Assembly: GCF_003286085.1 (NCBI RefSeq)
Contig: NW_020825317.1
Coordinates: 3,100,001-3,164,000 of the forward strand
DNA: 64,000 nt
Origin: Drosophila persimilis
Lineage: Eukaryota > Arthropoda > Insecta > Diptera > Drosophilidae
Direction: 5' to 3'
This document shows, piece by piece, positions 34,601-46,863 of this stretch. Position numbers and translations under genes: made by a program. The first letter of the stretch is position 1. The number at the start of each line of letters is the position of its first letter. The notes below the pieces were generated by a model. It worked only from the letters and a program-made list of their open reading frames with translations, did not search any database and had not been told where the DNA came from.

Positions 34601-37600
34601 AACTATAAATATATGTACAAATGCATATAACAAGTACGTGTGTACATGCTGTGCAGTGCTGCCACACATACACTTAAACACGCCTTTGTGCAAGGTATAC
34701 GAAATTTAAGGTATGGAAATTCAAAAAGTCGGACTCCTATTTGTTGCATAAAGGGTTGCAGTCTTGATTGTGTTTTTATATCCGCTCGAGATCTCTCTCG
34801 ATATGTGTTCTGTAAGTACTGGCAACGACATATTCTTGCAGTGTGCCTTCCGTAATGCCGGAATACCTTACCTTATATGTATGTACATATGATTTAGCAT
34901 ACTTTGACTTTGTCTATGTTTTTGAAGAGGGGGCTGTTGTGTTGGTGGTGGGAGCGGGAGGGAAACAGGTTTCCCCTGCTTTCCACTGTCCGTGTGTTTG
35001 TGTGATGGTCTCCGACTTCGTCTCAATTTCAGTCTCTGCTGTGACTGTCTCTTGCACTCCTTGGGCCTTCCTGTTCCTTCCTCTGCTCTTTTGTTTTCTG
35101 CAATATTATGCTATGGTATGTCTTGTGTCTGTCTGTCTCTCTCTGTCGCAATGTGAGTCATGAGTGCGTAAGAAAACGTCGACGGCGACGTCGACAGCGA
35201 TAACAGTGCTGCGATTTATTATACCCTTGAAGAGAGAGAGAGAAAGAGGGCTTTATGAATTTGAGCAAATGTTGTTGTTGGCAACACATAGAGACTACAA
35301 ATTCGATATAAACATGATTTTATTGAAATATTTAACTTTAAAGATGTTTAAGGAATCAAAATGAAATACAGAATGCAGAAATTGCAGTTTCTTGTCTATT
35401 TACAGGAGTAGTTTATATAGTTTAATCACCTGTAGAGTATCAAAAGCTTCGACTAGGCCACACAAACGGTTAGCATTCCTCTCTCTTGTTTACTTATTTA
35501 TTTATCTGTGTTGTTCGACGGCAAATTTCAAGCCGGAACGACGCGGCGACAGAAGACTCCGCTCTGAATGGGCAGAGCTCCTCTCGTTCAGGAATTGAGC
35601 GAGATAGAGAGAGGTAGAGAGAGTGAGTTCCATGCCTTAGCGGGTGCTGGGTGCCGGGTACTGGGTGCTGGCTGCTAAGACGACTGTTGACATTTTCTCT
35701 CTGATTAAGAGCTATCTCCAGCCTGCACGCCACTCGGCTTCAATCATTGCAGGCGTTTCATTTGACGGAATCAAGTTGGGGTTGTTCTCTGGTTGATTGA
35801 TTCAGCTGCATTCCCATTGTCCCGCCCATTATCCAACATTTTCCATTCATTCCATTTGATACTATTCCAGGGAATGACTGTACTTTCCTGGGTGAGCTTA
35901 GTCTGGTCTATCCGTATCCGTAAGCACCTGCATCCTCCCTCTCTTGGAGCTTTTTGGGGGCACTACCAACCACCAACCTTCAAGTTCAATTGGAGCTCTC
36001 GATCCTATATATGTACATATGGATGCCACTCGACGTACAAAAGACTTGACCTGAATCGACTATCTCCAATCGCCTTATCAGTGTCCACAGATGTCAATGC
36101 ATCGATTACGTCTCTCTCCACTGCCCCACACCTCCATCCCTATCTCTGGTTTCTTTGGCTTTTCTTTAAATTGATCTGCTGGCGATGGCTACGTAGGCAC
36201 TTGGCTTGGGGAAATTGATCAGCAATCACACACAAAACCATCGCTCCTCGTATTCAAATGCTGCCCTTCCACTGCGTTCAGTTTTCACAGTTGAGTGCCC
36301 TGGAGAGGCGCTGCCAGCGGTGGGTGTGGCATGGATTCCAAGACACACTCTTAGATTTGCAATATATGTTAATGTCCACCTCTATGGTTTTTTTTTACAG
36401 CAACGGCGTCAGCGTGGAGGGAGCCACACACAAACAGGTTGTGGACCTGATTAAATCCGGCGGCGACTGCCTCACCCTCACGGTGATATCGGTGACCCAG
36501 CAGGTGAGCTCACTCTTCTGCTCATGCATAGAGAGCATTAATTCCCTCTTGAATATCCGCAGGAGGCCGATCGACTGGAGCCGCAGGAGGACCAGAGCGG
36601 CTACTCCTACATTGATTACTCGGACAAACGCTCGCTGCCGATCAGGTAAGGAATTAGCAATCAGCGATTCTTCTACTAGACGTCTCAAAACTGACTGATC
36701 CTTCTCCTTGCAGCATACCCGACTATGGGATTGTCAACCGGAACGGAGAGCGCTACATTGTCTTCAACATACATATGGCCGGGCGACAGCTGTGCTCGCG
36801 CCGGTACCGGGAGTTTGCCAACCTGCACTCGCTGCTGCGCAAGGAATTCTCTGGCTTTAGCTTCCCCAAACTGCCTGGCAAGTGGCCCTTCCAGCTAAGC
36901 GAGCAGCAGCTGGACACGCGGCGACGCGGCTTGGAGCAGTACCTGGAGAAGGTGTGCGCGGTGCGGGTGATAGCCGAAAGCGATGCTGTGCAGGACTTTC
37001 TCACCGACACCGAGGACGATATCTCGGCCTCGCCGGTGGACATCAAGGTGATGCTGCCCGACCACGAGGTCACCACCGTCTCGGTAAAGAAGTCATCAAG
37101 CGCCCAGGTCGTCTGGGAGATCCTGGTGCAGCGCGCCAGTCTCACCGCCTACACGCAGCAGTATTTCTACCTGTTTGAGATTGTCGAGTACAACTTCGAG
37201 CGGAAGCTGCAGCCGCACGAGATCCCCCATCAGCTGTACGTGCAGAACTACAGTACAGCCTCTTCAACGTGCCTCTGCGTACGCCGATGGCTCTTCACAG
37301 TCAGCAAGGAACTAACGCTGCCCGACGGCGAGCAGGCCGGACGCTTCATCTTCTATCAGGCTGTGGATGAGGTGAATCGTGGCAACATCCGCGCCGACGG
37401 ACGCCTATACGAGCTGAAGGCTCTGCAGGATGCCAAGAAGGCTGGCGACTATCTGGCCCTGGCCCGCAGCCTGCCCGGCTACGGGGACGTTGTGTTCCCC
37501 CACTGCTCATGTGATAGTCGCAAGGAGGGGCATGTGGTGCCCGCCGTAGGTGAGTTTGCTATCCATTCATCTCTCCAACCACCTTTAATGTAATATTTCT

Positions 37601-38088
37601 TTGGCAGGCATGAAGAGTTTCCGACTGCACGCCTGCCGCGAGGATGGCTCGCTGGAGGCGCAAATGGTTGAGCTGACCTGGGACAGCATCACGCGCTCCG
37701 AGAGCGACGAAGAGTCCATGACATTTTGCTTTCAGTACAATCGTCCAGATAAGCCAGCTCGTTGGGTCAAAGTCTACACGCCATATGTATGTGTAATCTG
37801 CCCCCCTCAAGCAGTGCGTTTCAAAGCTCTTTCGAGCACCTCCAGCAAAGAAGCCAAAGCAAAAAAGAATGGCATTGCAATCACAGGAACAACTTCTTTG
37901 TCAATCCATTGTATTAAATAATTTGTATTGTCCGAAGTGTCCGAGCTCTGAAGCGCATTGAATGGCATACTACCCCACTGAATTCTGTGTCTGATGAGAG
38001 TTTATTTTATTCATTGCAGCATGCATTCCTTGCGGACTGCTTCGATCGGATCATGGAGGAACGCAAATGGGACGATAGCGGCGACTAG
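25640..38088 (+). CDS. CG32758: Sorting nexin 27 orthologue (PDZ-PX-FERM-like), six coding exons
   Basis: Exons 25640-25914, 36401-36503, 36563-36645, 36714-37549, 37608-37786 and 38020-38088 give 1545 bases, 514 aa, all with GT/AG junctions and matching phases. Residues about 30-124 form a PDZ domain (GFGFNVRG ligand loop; the domain is split by the 10.5-kb intron inside [13 protein letters not shown]). A PX domain follows at about 155-265 ([25 protein letters not shown]), then an atypical FERM-like half with [11 protein letters not shown] and TWDSITRS, ending [20 protein letters not shown]27 binds PI3P on early endosomes, recognises PDZ-ligand cargo tails and, with retromer, returns receptors to the plasma membrane (family knowledge). 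The first ATG in good context is at 25640; the frame open upstream lacks an ATG. The DRE promoter fits constitutive expression. The CG number is from memory. Confidence 0.92.
27567..27806 (-). mobile_element. Decayed, internally deleted DINE-1-like element (copy H)
   Basis: Reads AAAACGAGGAGTAACATTGTG at the left and CACAAATCTAATATACCCTC plus TTTAAGTATAAAAAG at the right, the reverse complement of DINE-1 ends, with the middle mostly lost. More diverged than the full copies, so older. Confidence 0.75.
27826..27915 (+). repeat. Dispersed repeat, copy 2 of 3
   Basis: CCCCAAAAACTATCAGAAAAG, then GGTTCGAAGCG and TTTTCTGCTTAGTGTAAT; relates to 11118 and 41988. Confidence 0.45.
28403..29979 (-). 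CDS. Secreted multi-domain Ly6/DUF753 cysteine-rich protein, nested in SNX27 intron 1
   Basis: Two coding exons: 29022-29979 (ATG at 29979) and 28403-28839, joined through donor CAAG|GTTAGG and acceptor GACGGCAG|ATAC; 1395 bases, 464 aa. Residues about 1-30 are a signal peptide ([19 protein letters not shown]). The rest is a series of three-finger-like Cys repeats: LECYTCDS...[18 protein letters not shown]...CNYNGCN, RCLQCTH...[15 protein letters not shown]...CYSCEQ joining to RGC...[11 protein letters not shown], then SCYRCNSQ...CNGSLCN. No hydrophobic GPI signal follows the last repeat, so it is probably secreted. Function of this insect family is largely unknown; single-domain Ly6 relatives act in junctions and receptor trafficking. 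A longer minus-strand frame reaches 30198, but the ATG before the signal peptide is the better start. An intron of 182 bases carries GA repeats. I do not recognise the specific gene name. Confidence 0.85.
28868..28922. repeat. GA/CT-rich microsatellite in the nested-gene intron
   Basis: About 55 bases of GAGAGAGA with A/C interruptions on the plus strand, inside the intron between the two Ly6 exons. GAGA factor/CLAMP-type binding sequence; see findings for the X-chromosome dosage compensation hypothesis. Confidence 0.8.
32496..33562 (+). mobile_element. DINE-1/INE-1-like element, full length (copy D)
   Basis: TTTTTATACCCGATACTC at 32496 to GTTCCCCCTCGTTT at 33562; (GTCC)n core reduced at 32648-32675. 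Inserted in SNX27 intron 1 in the sense orientation. Confidence 0.9.
34074..34347 (+). mobile_element. DINE-1-like 5' fragment (copy E)
   Basis: Begins TTATATACTCGATACTCAAA, keeps the AAGTATATATATTCTTGATC block and (GTCC)n core, and stops in TTCGCCCCGG. The right two thirds are missing and it is more diverged than copies A-D. Confidence 0.8.
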
Positions 38089-38833
38089 AATTGGCCATTG
38101 GAGCGGCTGGAGCAGCGGCAGCTGGAGCGGCTGGATCAGCGGCAGGAACCACAGATTAAGCAACCCAATCCCCTCCAGAGTATCATCAACAGTCGAGCCG
38201 AGGCATTGCATATTGTTCGCTAGTTAAGGGACCCCCATTTTGTCTCACTCTCACTCTCTCTCCCTCTCTCTCTCTCTCTCTCTCGTTGTAATTTTATTTC
38301 TTTGCCACGTATGTACATATGTGGGATACAAGCGGTGTTTCGATTCAGATTCAGACACGATTTTCCATTTTTCGAATATGATTTGTACGAGTGCATGTTG
38401 AAGCGATTGCAATCGTCTTGGCCTAATGATGATGATGATGATGATGGATAGAGGAAAAAAAAAGATGGATAGAGAGAGGATAGATATATGTTTGAGTGGA
38501 ATGATGGAAGGAAAATGTTAACAGCAGCAACAAAAATGTTTCACATGTTTTCGGCACTTAGCACATAGAGCAAAAGGCACCAATTTAGATCAAGCAGAAG
38601 AACCGACGATTCTCATATACAATATATACACGCATACACATACACATAATGATATATACATATATATAGTTAGCCGACCCCAGCGTAAATTTAATGCATA
38701 TTTTTTGTTTCCATACATTGGTTTTCGTTTTTTGTTGAATCTTTGGCCAAAGTATAGAAGGAGCTCCTCGCTCCTAAGGCAAAGATATAGATATTGTAAA
38801 AAGTCAATTTTAACTGTACACAGAATATACAAC

Positions 38834-38870
<37 letters not shown>

Positions 38871-39115
38871 CAAAATATACATACAATGCATACACATTTA
38901 CATATATCTTACCATGCATATACATATATATAAACGATTAGTAAAACAAATTGAAAAGCATTGATTGATAGTTTACTTATTTTTACGGTAGAACCAACTC
39001 AACAAAGAGAGAGAATCAAATTTGGAAATAATCGAAAATGTGGAGAAGCCTACCAAGGCAAAGTAAATGCAAATTCAAATTCAAACTCAAACTCAAATTC
39101 AATTTCAAATAATAA
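38089..39115 (+). other. SNX27 3' UTR with microsatellites
   Basis: After the stop, CT repeats (38247-38284), a GAT repeat (38428-38448) and a TA repeat (38837-38862) occur. AATAAA at about 39108 is a plausible cleavage signal; others follow, so the 3' end may lie further on. Confidence 0.5.
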
Positions 39116-42100
39116 AAGGATTAAATGAAGCGAAACAAAAGCGAAGACAAAATGCAAAGAAGAGTAATTATTGAAATTATTGTACTCAAGCGAGAACTTT
39201 CTGTAGAAATTGTTAGTTAACTATAAGCTAAATTAAATAGTTATTGATCAAATGCAAAACAACACAAAACGAAACTTATAAAATCGGACTCACAAAAAGC
39301 ATACGCTTGTGAATACAAACGAAAAAGAATGAAAGGGAAAGCGAAAGCGAAAGGGAATGATCTTTCAACACACACACAAACGCCGCAACGCATTCCCCTT
39401 CAGTGCCGCGGTTAGCGAATGCTCCACCTACAAAGCCCTTTATCCGTAGACAGTTACATTTGCATTCGCGGGTATGTTTGAGGCTACTAGGCGTACGTGT
39501 TGGCGAATAACCTTGCTATCTGGTACTGAGCTGGTACTGGGGGATACCACATCCAAACATACATACATACACACACACATGTAGTTATAGGAATGCATAT
39601 ACATACATATATATACACACATTTATCAACGATGCAAGTGACGTCTGCTTGTGATATTTACAATTTACACGATTATTATGGTTAATTTTCAACCTTATTT
39701 AATTGAGTATAATTCCACTCAACTTTTTTTTTTGCTCTGTTAATCGTTAATCTCTCAATGTGCAGTCTGCGTATAAATGTCGTATCTTGTACAATGTATT
39801 TATTATGTTTAGTTTATAGTTCTATCATAATATGAATTTCCAATTACAACTACTATTATTATTATTATTTTTTTTTGTCTTTTTGGCCATTTACAAGTAC
39901 TGTAGCAACGTTCGGCTTAGATTTTTGTGTATTCCATATAATATAATTAATAATACTTATTGATTTGGCGCTGTCCTGGTTTTTGTTCAATAGAGCGGAG
40001 ATCATCGGGTTATCTCTCGGGGAAGGGGTCAAAAGAGAATATACATTATAAAATATGCTATAAAGTACATTCCATTCCTCAAATTAAACTTGCAAATAAT
40101 TATTACTGTTTTCTTACACATTTAATACAAACAACAAAAAACAAACACATACAACAAAAAAAGAAGCTGGGAGAAACCATCAAACGTTTAAATGTAAGGC
40201 TAGAACAAAAACTAACAAATTTATCGAACGAATAATAAACAAAATTGCATTTTTCCCTTTTCAAAACTGTTTTAACGATACATTCTGTGGGCAGTGTTAC
40301 ACCAAATGCCCCTAAGGAGATATCGGTGAGAGTATCTTTCAGGACAAAAGCAGAGCAAAGAAAGAAAACCAATTTCGATAACTTGATAAGGGTTTCCCAG
40401 AATGCAAGGAAAAGGAGAGTCTGCTGGCAGAGTCGGCAGAATAGAGATATAAAGTCATCGATATTAAAGTTTGAATCTGTCTCAATATTACCGCATCTTC
40501 TGTATGTACGTTACGCAACATTTTCATGTTTCTCCTACGTTTCGCTTAAACATGTATGTATAGTTGTCTCGTGCTAACCACGTCTTTGCCACTGGTAACA
40601 TGTATATAATGGCATTGGTTACAAATATTCGGTAGAATTATAACTATATTGTATAATAATGATAAATATAGTTCTAAACTGAAATTGAATATGATTAGAC
40701 AGCGCGTCGGCTCTACTTATATACTCGATACTCAGTCAGTATATACATATGTATGTAACCTGTGCAAGATATTTTATAAGTAATTTACGTAAACGTTGGA
40801 ATTGGTCTCCGAGCCGATGACTCCATGACGCATGCTGTCTCTCTCTCTCTCTGTTTCTTGGTATCGTTTGTAAAAGGGACGAATCGACTTGTTGATTAAT
40901 GTTGCGAGGGAGAGGGAAATTCATCCTCTCGGATGACTCGCATAGCACAGACCGTGTTCTCTCTCAACTTCGTTTGCACATGTCATGAGGGATGGGAAAA
41001 GCATAATGGAAGTACCAGCAAAGAACCAGCGGTCGGGGTTCTCTTCTAATACTAATTGTTGCACTTTGTTTTTCCTCTTTGTATTTAAGGTCCTATTTAA
41101 TTAGAATGCTACAATATTTGATCTGTTTCCATTTTTCCTTACCTTTTTTCCGCTACTACTACTACTAAGCGCTTACTTAATGCTTATTTGGAATTGGTAC
41201 GCGCTTCCTTGCCGTTGTAAATGCTGATTACGTCGTAGCTTATTTTTGTATGGGCATGGCCGCGATTCCTACCAGGCGAGTCCACGCTGCTGTTTATTGT
41301 AATCAGTAGGTAATCACTTAAAAGTCCTCTGATGACCTTTTTGCATTGCTTAGAATATTCTTTACTTTGACTGAAAATTAATAGCTGTTTTCATTGCTTA
41401 TATTATTGATTACATATCTGAAAAGAGTTCCCTGTTTTATCGCCTACATCGTAGAAAAATGTAGCTCAAAAGTAAGCTGCACTGTGGGAAAATATGTTCG
41501 CAAATGGGAGATTGAGTAGGCCGACTACTAAGCTGTTTAAAAGCTGCCTTTTACTAGAAATAATCAGTCGGATCTCAGTCGGAAGGGAACCTACATTATT
41601 TAGGTTAATTAATGACTTCTTATTACACTATGAAGCACCACATTTCCGCTGTAAGCCAAACCAACTTTTTCTGATAGGTTTGCACTTTGAAAACTGGGAA
41701 AATTCGAAAGATATAATAATGCCGCATTTTACCTTTAAATCTCGTAGCGTTCCTTCTTAAATGCTATTTTGCCGTTAAACAATGTTACAAATACAACATT
41801 TTTGCAAGAAGGAAAAAAACGGCCATATGTCGATTTATAGCTGCATTTATAAGCTTTTCTGAAGTGCTAAACTCAATACAATATTTAAGTTATGTGAAAA
41901 AAGCAAAACCTCTGAAAAAGACATAAACATGTTTAAGAAAGTTATAAAAACAAACGTAGTAAAAAAAATGCATTAAACATTTTTAAGACCCCAATCTATC
42001 AAAAAAAGTCGGTTTGGTTCACAACGGAAATACAAATTTAAATTTTCTTGCCTAGTCTTATTGTTATCATATACTTTAACTTTTCTACTTTCAGTCATAG

Positions 42101-43003
42101 TGGTTTTATTACTTTTAATGTTTTCAAATTTCTTCTGGTCGTACGTTTTTTATGGTGGTGGTTCTTACGGGAACGGATTTCTGAAGTGTACTTAACTGTC
42201 AAATATCCATTTTGCTTTGGATATCTGTAAACACACTCGAAACAATCATTTAGTTGCAAATTTACAGTTACTATTTAAAACCTAATAAAAAATGGGGTAT
42301 TGTTTATGTTGTTATATTATCTCGTAGCAATTCAGTATCAAAAAAGCGGTCAATATTTTTGTTAAATCGGCAGCCTTACGTCAGCCTTTCATCTGATCGA
42401 AATCATTAAACAATTTGGTCTTTGGTCTTGCTTACTACTTTGCAAGGACTGTTAATGTTCTTTTTTACAAGTTGCATAAAGTTTTCGAATTTTTTCGTAG
42501 TACATTTTTGTATAAAGCCGGACTCACGCACTGATTCACAAATATGTAACATATTGTGTATATTGAAGGAGACATTTTTTTCGCCATAAAGCAAAGAAAA
42601 AGATTCAACAAAAAGCTGGATACATCAAGATTGACTTTATAGTCAGTTTGGTTTAAAGGTGATCGATGTATAGCCACAAGTCAGTAGTAGGAAATGGTAG
42701 TAGTGATCGTTTGGAATTACATACAATGTATATTTTCGTTCGCTCGCGACAAGATGCTCAGTGAAAAACAGTAACAAAAGAGAAGTGAAAAAATTGGTCT
42801 TTGCTTGAGCGAAGAGCGAGTTGAGCAAAAACAGATTTGATCGGGTCTTTTCTGTCCCTCTTCTCAATGTGTCCGTAAATTGTTGTTTAAATGCGTTTTT
42901 AAGGAACTATTCATTTTAAAGTTCATGGGTTCATTAAAGTACAAAAGACTTGCAACTCCTCAGTCAGTTAAGAGCGTTGGATTCAACGGAAATTGTGTTA
43001 TCA
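39116..43003. other. Gene-poor intergenic region
   Basis: Low-complexity, AT-rich DNA with CA and TA runs. A DINE-like head remnant (ATACTCGATACTCAGTCAG) is at about 40718. Frames at 41494-41760 (+) and 42643-42867 (-) are not recognised and have no codon or splice support. No RNA gene seen. Confidence 0.45.
41988..42065 (+). repeat. Dispersed repeat, copy 3 of 3
   Basis: ACCCCAATCTATCAAAAAAAG, then TCGGTTTGGTTCACAACGGAAA and TTTTCTTGCCTAGTCTTAT; related to 11118 and 27826. Confidence 0.55.
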
Positions 43004-43354
43004 TTTTTATACCCGGTACTCAAAATGAGTGTAAGGGTATATTAGATTTGTGATAAAAGTGGATGTGTGTAATATCGAGAAGGAAGCGTTTTCGACCCCA
43101 TAAAGTACATATATTCTTGATCAGCATCAATAGCCGAGTCGATTGAGCCATGTCTGTCTGTCCGTCCGTCCCTATGAACGCCTAGTGCCGAAAGACTATA
43201 AAAGCTAGAGCAACGAAATTTTGTATCCAGACTTCTGTGATATGTCATTGTTACAAGTATATTTCCAAATTTCGCCCCGCCCACTTCCGCCCCCACAAAA
43301 GACGAAAATCTGTGGCATCCACAATGGCAGCAACTGACAACGTTCGCCCTCGTT
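43004..43354 (+). mobile_element. DINE-1-like element with internal deletion (copy F)
   Basis: Intact left part (TTTTTATACCCGGTACTC, TTCTTGATCAG, GTCCGTCC) then a jump from GGCATCCACAAT to the right terminus GGCAGCAACTGACAACGTTC and CCCTCGTT. About 750 bases are deleted between, while both ends are kept. Confidence 0.85.
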
Positions 43355-43469
43355 ACGCCTATTTTTACGGACTGATGATGGTTTGGGTATATCTTTTTGA
43401 TATACGTCTGATAAGTACTTAGCCTCACCGCCCGATGGAGCCAGGATCGCAAAAGAGATTTACTATCGT

Positions 43470-44209
43470 AGTTCATTCTTTTAGACGGGTACTGTTGATT
43501 TCGGACCACGTATGGAAGCAATATCGGTTGATATTTGCAGATCGACGGGTGCTGGGTGTCGCGTTTGCGTACTTCGGACAAAAAGCGCAACCGTGAGACC
43601 ACTTCAGAGCAGTGTTTGACGCTGGTTTAGTGCGATCCGAAGCAGTTTTTGCGTCGTTACGTGACCGTCGACGAAACATGGATCCACTGGTACACACCAG
43701 AGACCAAGGAACAGTCGAAACAGTCGACTTTACCCGGCGAACGTGCTCCGAAGAAGGTGTAGACTGTCCTATCGGCCGGAAAGGTGATGCCCACCGATTT
43801 CTGGGATTCACAAGGATCTACATCGACTACCTGGAGAGGGGCGAAACGACCACAGGGCTACTATACCGAATTATTGGGCCGATTCGACGCCAATTTTAAG
43901 AAAAAACGGACCCATTTCGCGAAGAAAAATGTCCTCTTTCACCATGAAATCGCACCGGCAAATTGGTCGAATTGCACTACAAACTGTTGCCCCATCCATC
44001 GTATTCTCCAGGCTCGGTGCCGTGCGACTTTCTTTTATTTCCAAACTTGAAAAAGTCACTCACCAGACAGAAATTTGAGTCGAATGAGGAGGTCATCGCC
44101 GCAACGGAGGCCTACTTTGCAGACATCGAGAAAACGTATTTTTCAGATGGGTTAAAGAAGTTGGAGCAATTTGGAGCAAAGTGTATCGACCTAAAAGGAG
44201 ACTATCAGC
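43470..44209 (+). pseudogene. Decayed mariner-family transposase
   Basis: Recognisable pieces in shifting frames: VTVDETWIHWYTPETKEQSKQ at about 43655-43720 (first catalytic Asp region), KVMPTDFWDSQG near 43780 (second Asp region, WD), then from 43963 YKLLPHPSYSPGSVPCDFLLFPNLKK (third catalytic region, where SPD is SPG), and FESNEEVIAATEAYFAD up to CIDLKGDY at 44204. This is a mariner DD34D transposase. Frameshifts, a stop near 43760 and the loss of a catalytic Asp make it dead. The natural C-terminus is replaced by an inserted MITE. Confidence 0.85.
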
Positions 44210-44614
44210 CAGGCTCCGTTTTTCACATTCACAAAAGTTTTCCGATTTACTTATGAATACACATAAATTGGGGCTCCCGTTTTCACATTCCGCAAGATTT
44301 TTTCGTTTTCAAAACGAAAACATTTTCGTTGACGAAATGAAAAGTAAACGGCTTTTTATGCAACGAAACGAGCCTTAATTGCAAAAGGAAAAAAATAGAT
44401 GACTTATTGATGCATTATCATAAACTTGACACCTATATCAGGGTAATTTAAATTTAGCCTTTTTTCTAAATTATTTTATTATTGGCCAGGGTAACAACAA
44501 TTTTCGTTTTGGTGCAAACAGCAACAATATGTGAAAACTGGTGAACCTTAAAACGAAAACGAAACGTTTTGGCTGAAAACAAAATCCGCAAAAGTAAATG
44601 AAAAACGGAGCCTG
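44210..44614. mobile_element. MITE-like element inserted in the mariner 3' end
   Basis: Perfect 16-bp terminal inverted repeats CAGGCTCCGTTTTTCA at 44210-44225 and, inverted, 44599-44614. The interior (405 bp overall) is non-coding and rich in AAAACGAAAAC motifs; a second diverged end-like motif, GGGCTCCCGTTTTCACATTC, lies at 44266. CAG-type ends suggest a hAT-like MITE, but I could not identify a matching 8-bp target duplication. Confidence 0.7.
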
Positions 44615-45479
44615 CCTGTGTGTTGAGAAATAAATCGGCACTTTTCCAAAATCTTTTTTAATTTTGTAGGCTAAGAACTTAGACCACCCTCGTACTCTTC
44701 ATCACTAAATGCAGCTTCTGCCCTTAAAGAGAAACTGACATTGTTGTTCAATCCGGTGACCTACTTGATTGCATTTCATATAGCCGCAGCGTTCTCTTTT
44801 GAGCCAAAATCATGGACTAAAATCAGCTGGTGTGTCACAAATAGAACGACCTAAATTAAACTATTTCTTTGACCCCATATTTCTTTAATGTTTTGACTTC
44901 TTCGACAAAGTCATATATGTAAATAGATATGTATTTACATTAAGAGTATTTTTTTTTTACGGAAATATGTGCCTTTTAGAAAACGCTTTCACTACCATTT
45001 AAACAAATTTCCCAGAATTTTCCATAATCCAGTATGCGAACTTTCAAGTAGTAGTTTTAGTTTAGTTCTGGGTCAAATTGTCGAAGAAATAGCTGTTAAT
45101 AACAATTCCAATATTTATTTTTTACCAAAGTCAAGGATGCTATGTAGAGAAAAGGGTATTCTGTACCGCCAATCGTTACAAATTAAAACATTTTTAGCAC
45201 ATCTTCGCTGCAAGTTTTGGTCGAATTTTGATAATGGTATCAATTGGTTATTTTCTCCAATGGATCACTTTAAACTGCATTAGCTTTAAAGAGAAAATCA
45301 AAATCAATATCACTATTATTTGCATTAATTCCAGTAGCACTTGAATTCAGTTTGCTTCGTCATTTCCTTGCCCATTTATGTACACGAGGTAATCCGTTCT
45401 TGAACGAAGTTCTTCTTAATAGTTATTTTTGCTTATCGTTCATCAAGAAAGTTTAAGGGCAAGCAAAAACTTTTTTAAA
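44615..45479. other. AT-rich intergenic, nothing recognised
   Basis: A frame at 44969-45283 (+) is unrecognised. No remaining mariner terminus was identified. Confidence 0.4.
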
Positions 45480-46260
45480 ATGTCGCTAACACAAAAATGT
45501 ATTGATTTATTGAATCAAAAAGACAAAGTCCAAGTCCGAGCTGATTATGTACAGAGGTTCACAGAGCAATCTGACCGGAAATTTTAAGTTAAAATACCCA
45601 GCTTCTTACAGGTAAGTGGAAGTTCTAAAATCAGTTATTCTGCAGCCACAACACCGCAGCAAAAAATAACTTCATTTGTACAGAAGCCACCGACGGAGCT
45701 TAAAAGTAATCAATTAGACAAACAGCTAGTGCGAATGATTTCCAAAGGCCATCATGCATCCGGATCATGCAGGAGCCGGATTTTAAGAAGCTGTTAGAGG
45801 ACGTTTCAAATTACCCTGGATATAAGTCCTGTACATCGCTGTCTAATGTGCTACTTCCAAATATGTACAGTGACTTAATTGCAAATGTGAAAGGGAAGAT
45901 TAGTTCGGCATCTGCAGTTTATTTGACAACTGATGGATGGACATTGCTGACCAAAGAGAGTGTGCTGAAATAGCTTTAACCGCACATTTTATAGATAAGG
46001 ACAATATGGAATTATCTTCTCATATGGTATCTTGTGAAGCGTTCGGTGAGAGGCACTCGGTCTTTGATATTTTCCACAAAAAGTTACAGCTGATTGGGAA
46101 GTTGAAAATAAAATTACTGCAATTACGTCAGACAATGCTACTAATAACGTATCAGCGATAAAATTAGGAAATTGGCGCCATTTTGCATGCCCATGCCCAC
46201 ATTTTAACCTCATTATACAAAAATCACTAGACCCAATTGACAGTGTAAGGGTTGCGATGA
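45480..46260 (+). pseudogene. Decayed hAT-superfamily transposase
   Basis: Pieces in three frames: an N-terminal MSLTQKCIDLLNQKDKVQV stretch with no visible BED zinc finger; EPDFKKLLEDVSNYPGYK; VYLTTDGWTLLTKES (the catalytic-Asp-containing TTDGWTS block); LTAHFIDKDNMELSSHMVSC; and KLGNWRHFACPCPHFNLIIQ (normally C-H-x-LNL). These are ordered as in hAT/ZBED transposases. Frameshifts occur near 45590, 45940, 46100 and 46160, and the C-terminal dimerisation region is absent. Confidence 0.8.
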
Positions 46261-46863
46261 ACGATGAAAAAGAAGAACGACTAAGAAATTACGTCATCTG
46301 TTTCTTAAACTTTTAACACTCAAGTTTGGCGCCTATGGTGTTTTGACACCATACCATACCACAATATCAATATTCTGTCAGTTTGGAAGCACCACACAAT
46401 TCTCACTTTTTAGCATCAGTATTTCATCAATGCACACAAAACTGCCGAAAAGCATTGCTAATACTTAGCCTTGTGACATTAGACTTTGCCACCTTGAGAG
46501 GCAACACGCAAAAATAGTGCCTGTAGCCGTCTCTAGACTCGCCCTCTAGCTGCTAGTGTAATAACTGAAGGGCCTATCTGTGACAAAATGATGTTTTATA
46601 ACACACAGCCAGCCAGACAGCAAAATTGGATCTGAAAACAATCCGCCGCAGCGCTGCTACCAGCTCAACTGGAAACCCAAGCTGACGCATATATCTCTCT
46701 CGCTCTCACTGCAGGCATTTCCCATAAGGCTGTCTCAGTTTTTGGTAAGTTAGCAAAGGCTATTGCTACATCATATGCTAAACGGAGCGCTCGGTCACTT
46801 TCCCGCGGGATAATGTCATAACATCATTACACCTAATTCTGTTTTTACACGGTAGATTGGTTC
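46261..46863. other. Intergenic, nothing recognised
   Basis: A short perfect palindrome, TGGTGTTTTGACACCA, lies at about 46337-46352. No gene seen. Confidence 0.35.

Larger units (their letters stand above)
25915..36400 (+). other. Large first intron of the SNX27 gene
   Basis: About 10.5 kb from GTAAGT to TTTTTTACAG. It contains a decayed DINE-1 (27567-27806), a diverged dispersed repeat near 27826, the nested Ly6/DUF753 gene (28403-29979, minus) and its upstream region to about 30.3 kb, a full DINE-1 (32496-33562) and a DINE-1 fragment (34074-34347). The stretches 25.9-27.5, 30.3-32.5 and 34.4-36.4 kb show only low-complexity DNA (GT, CT, GA runs) and unsupported frames. Confidence 0.85.
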
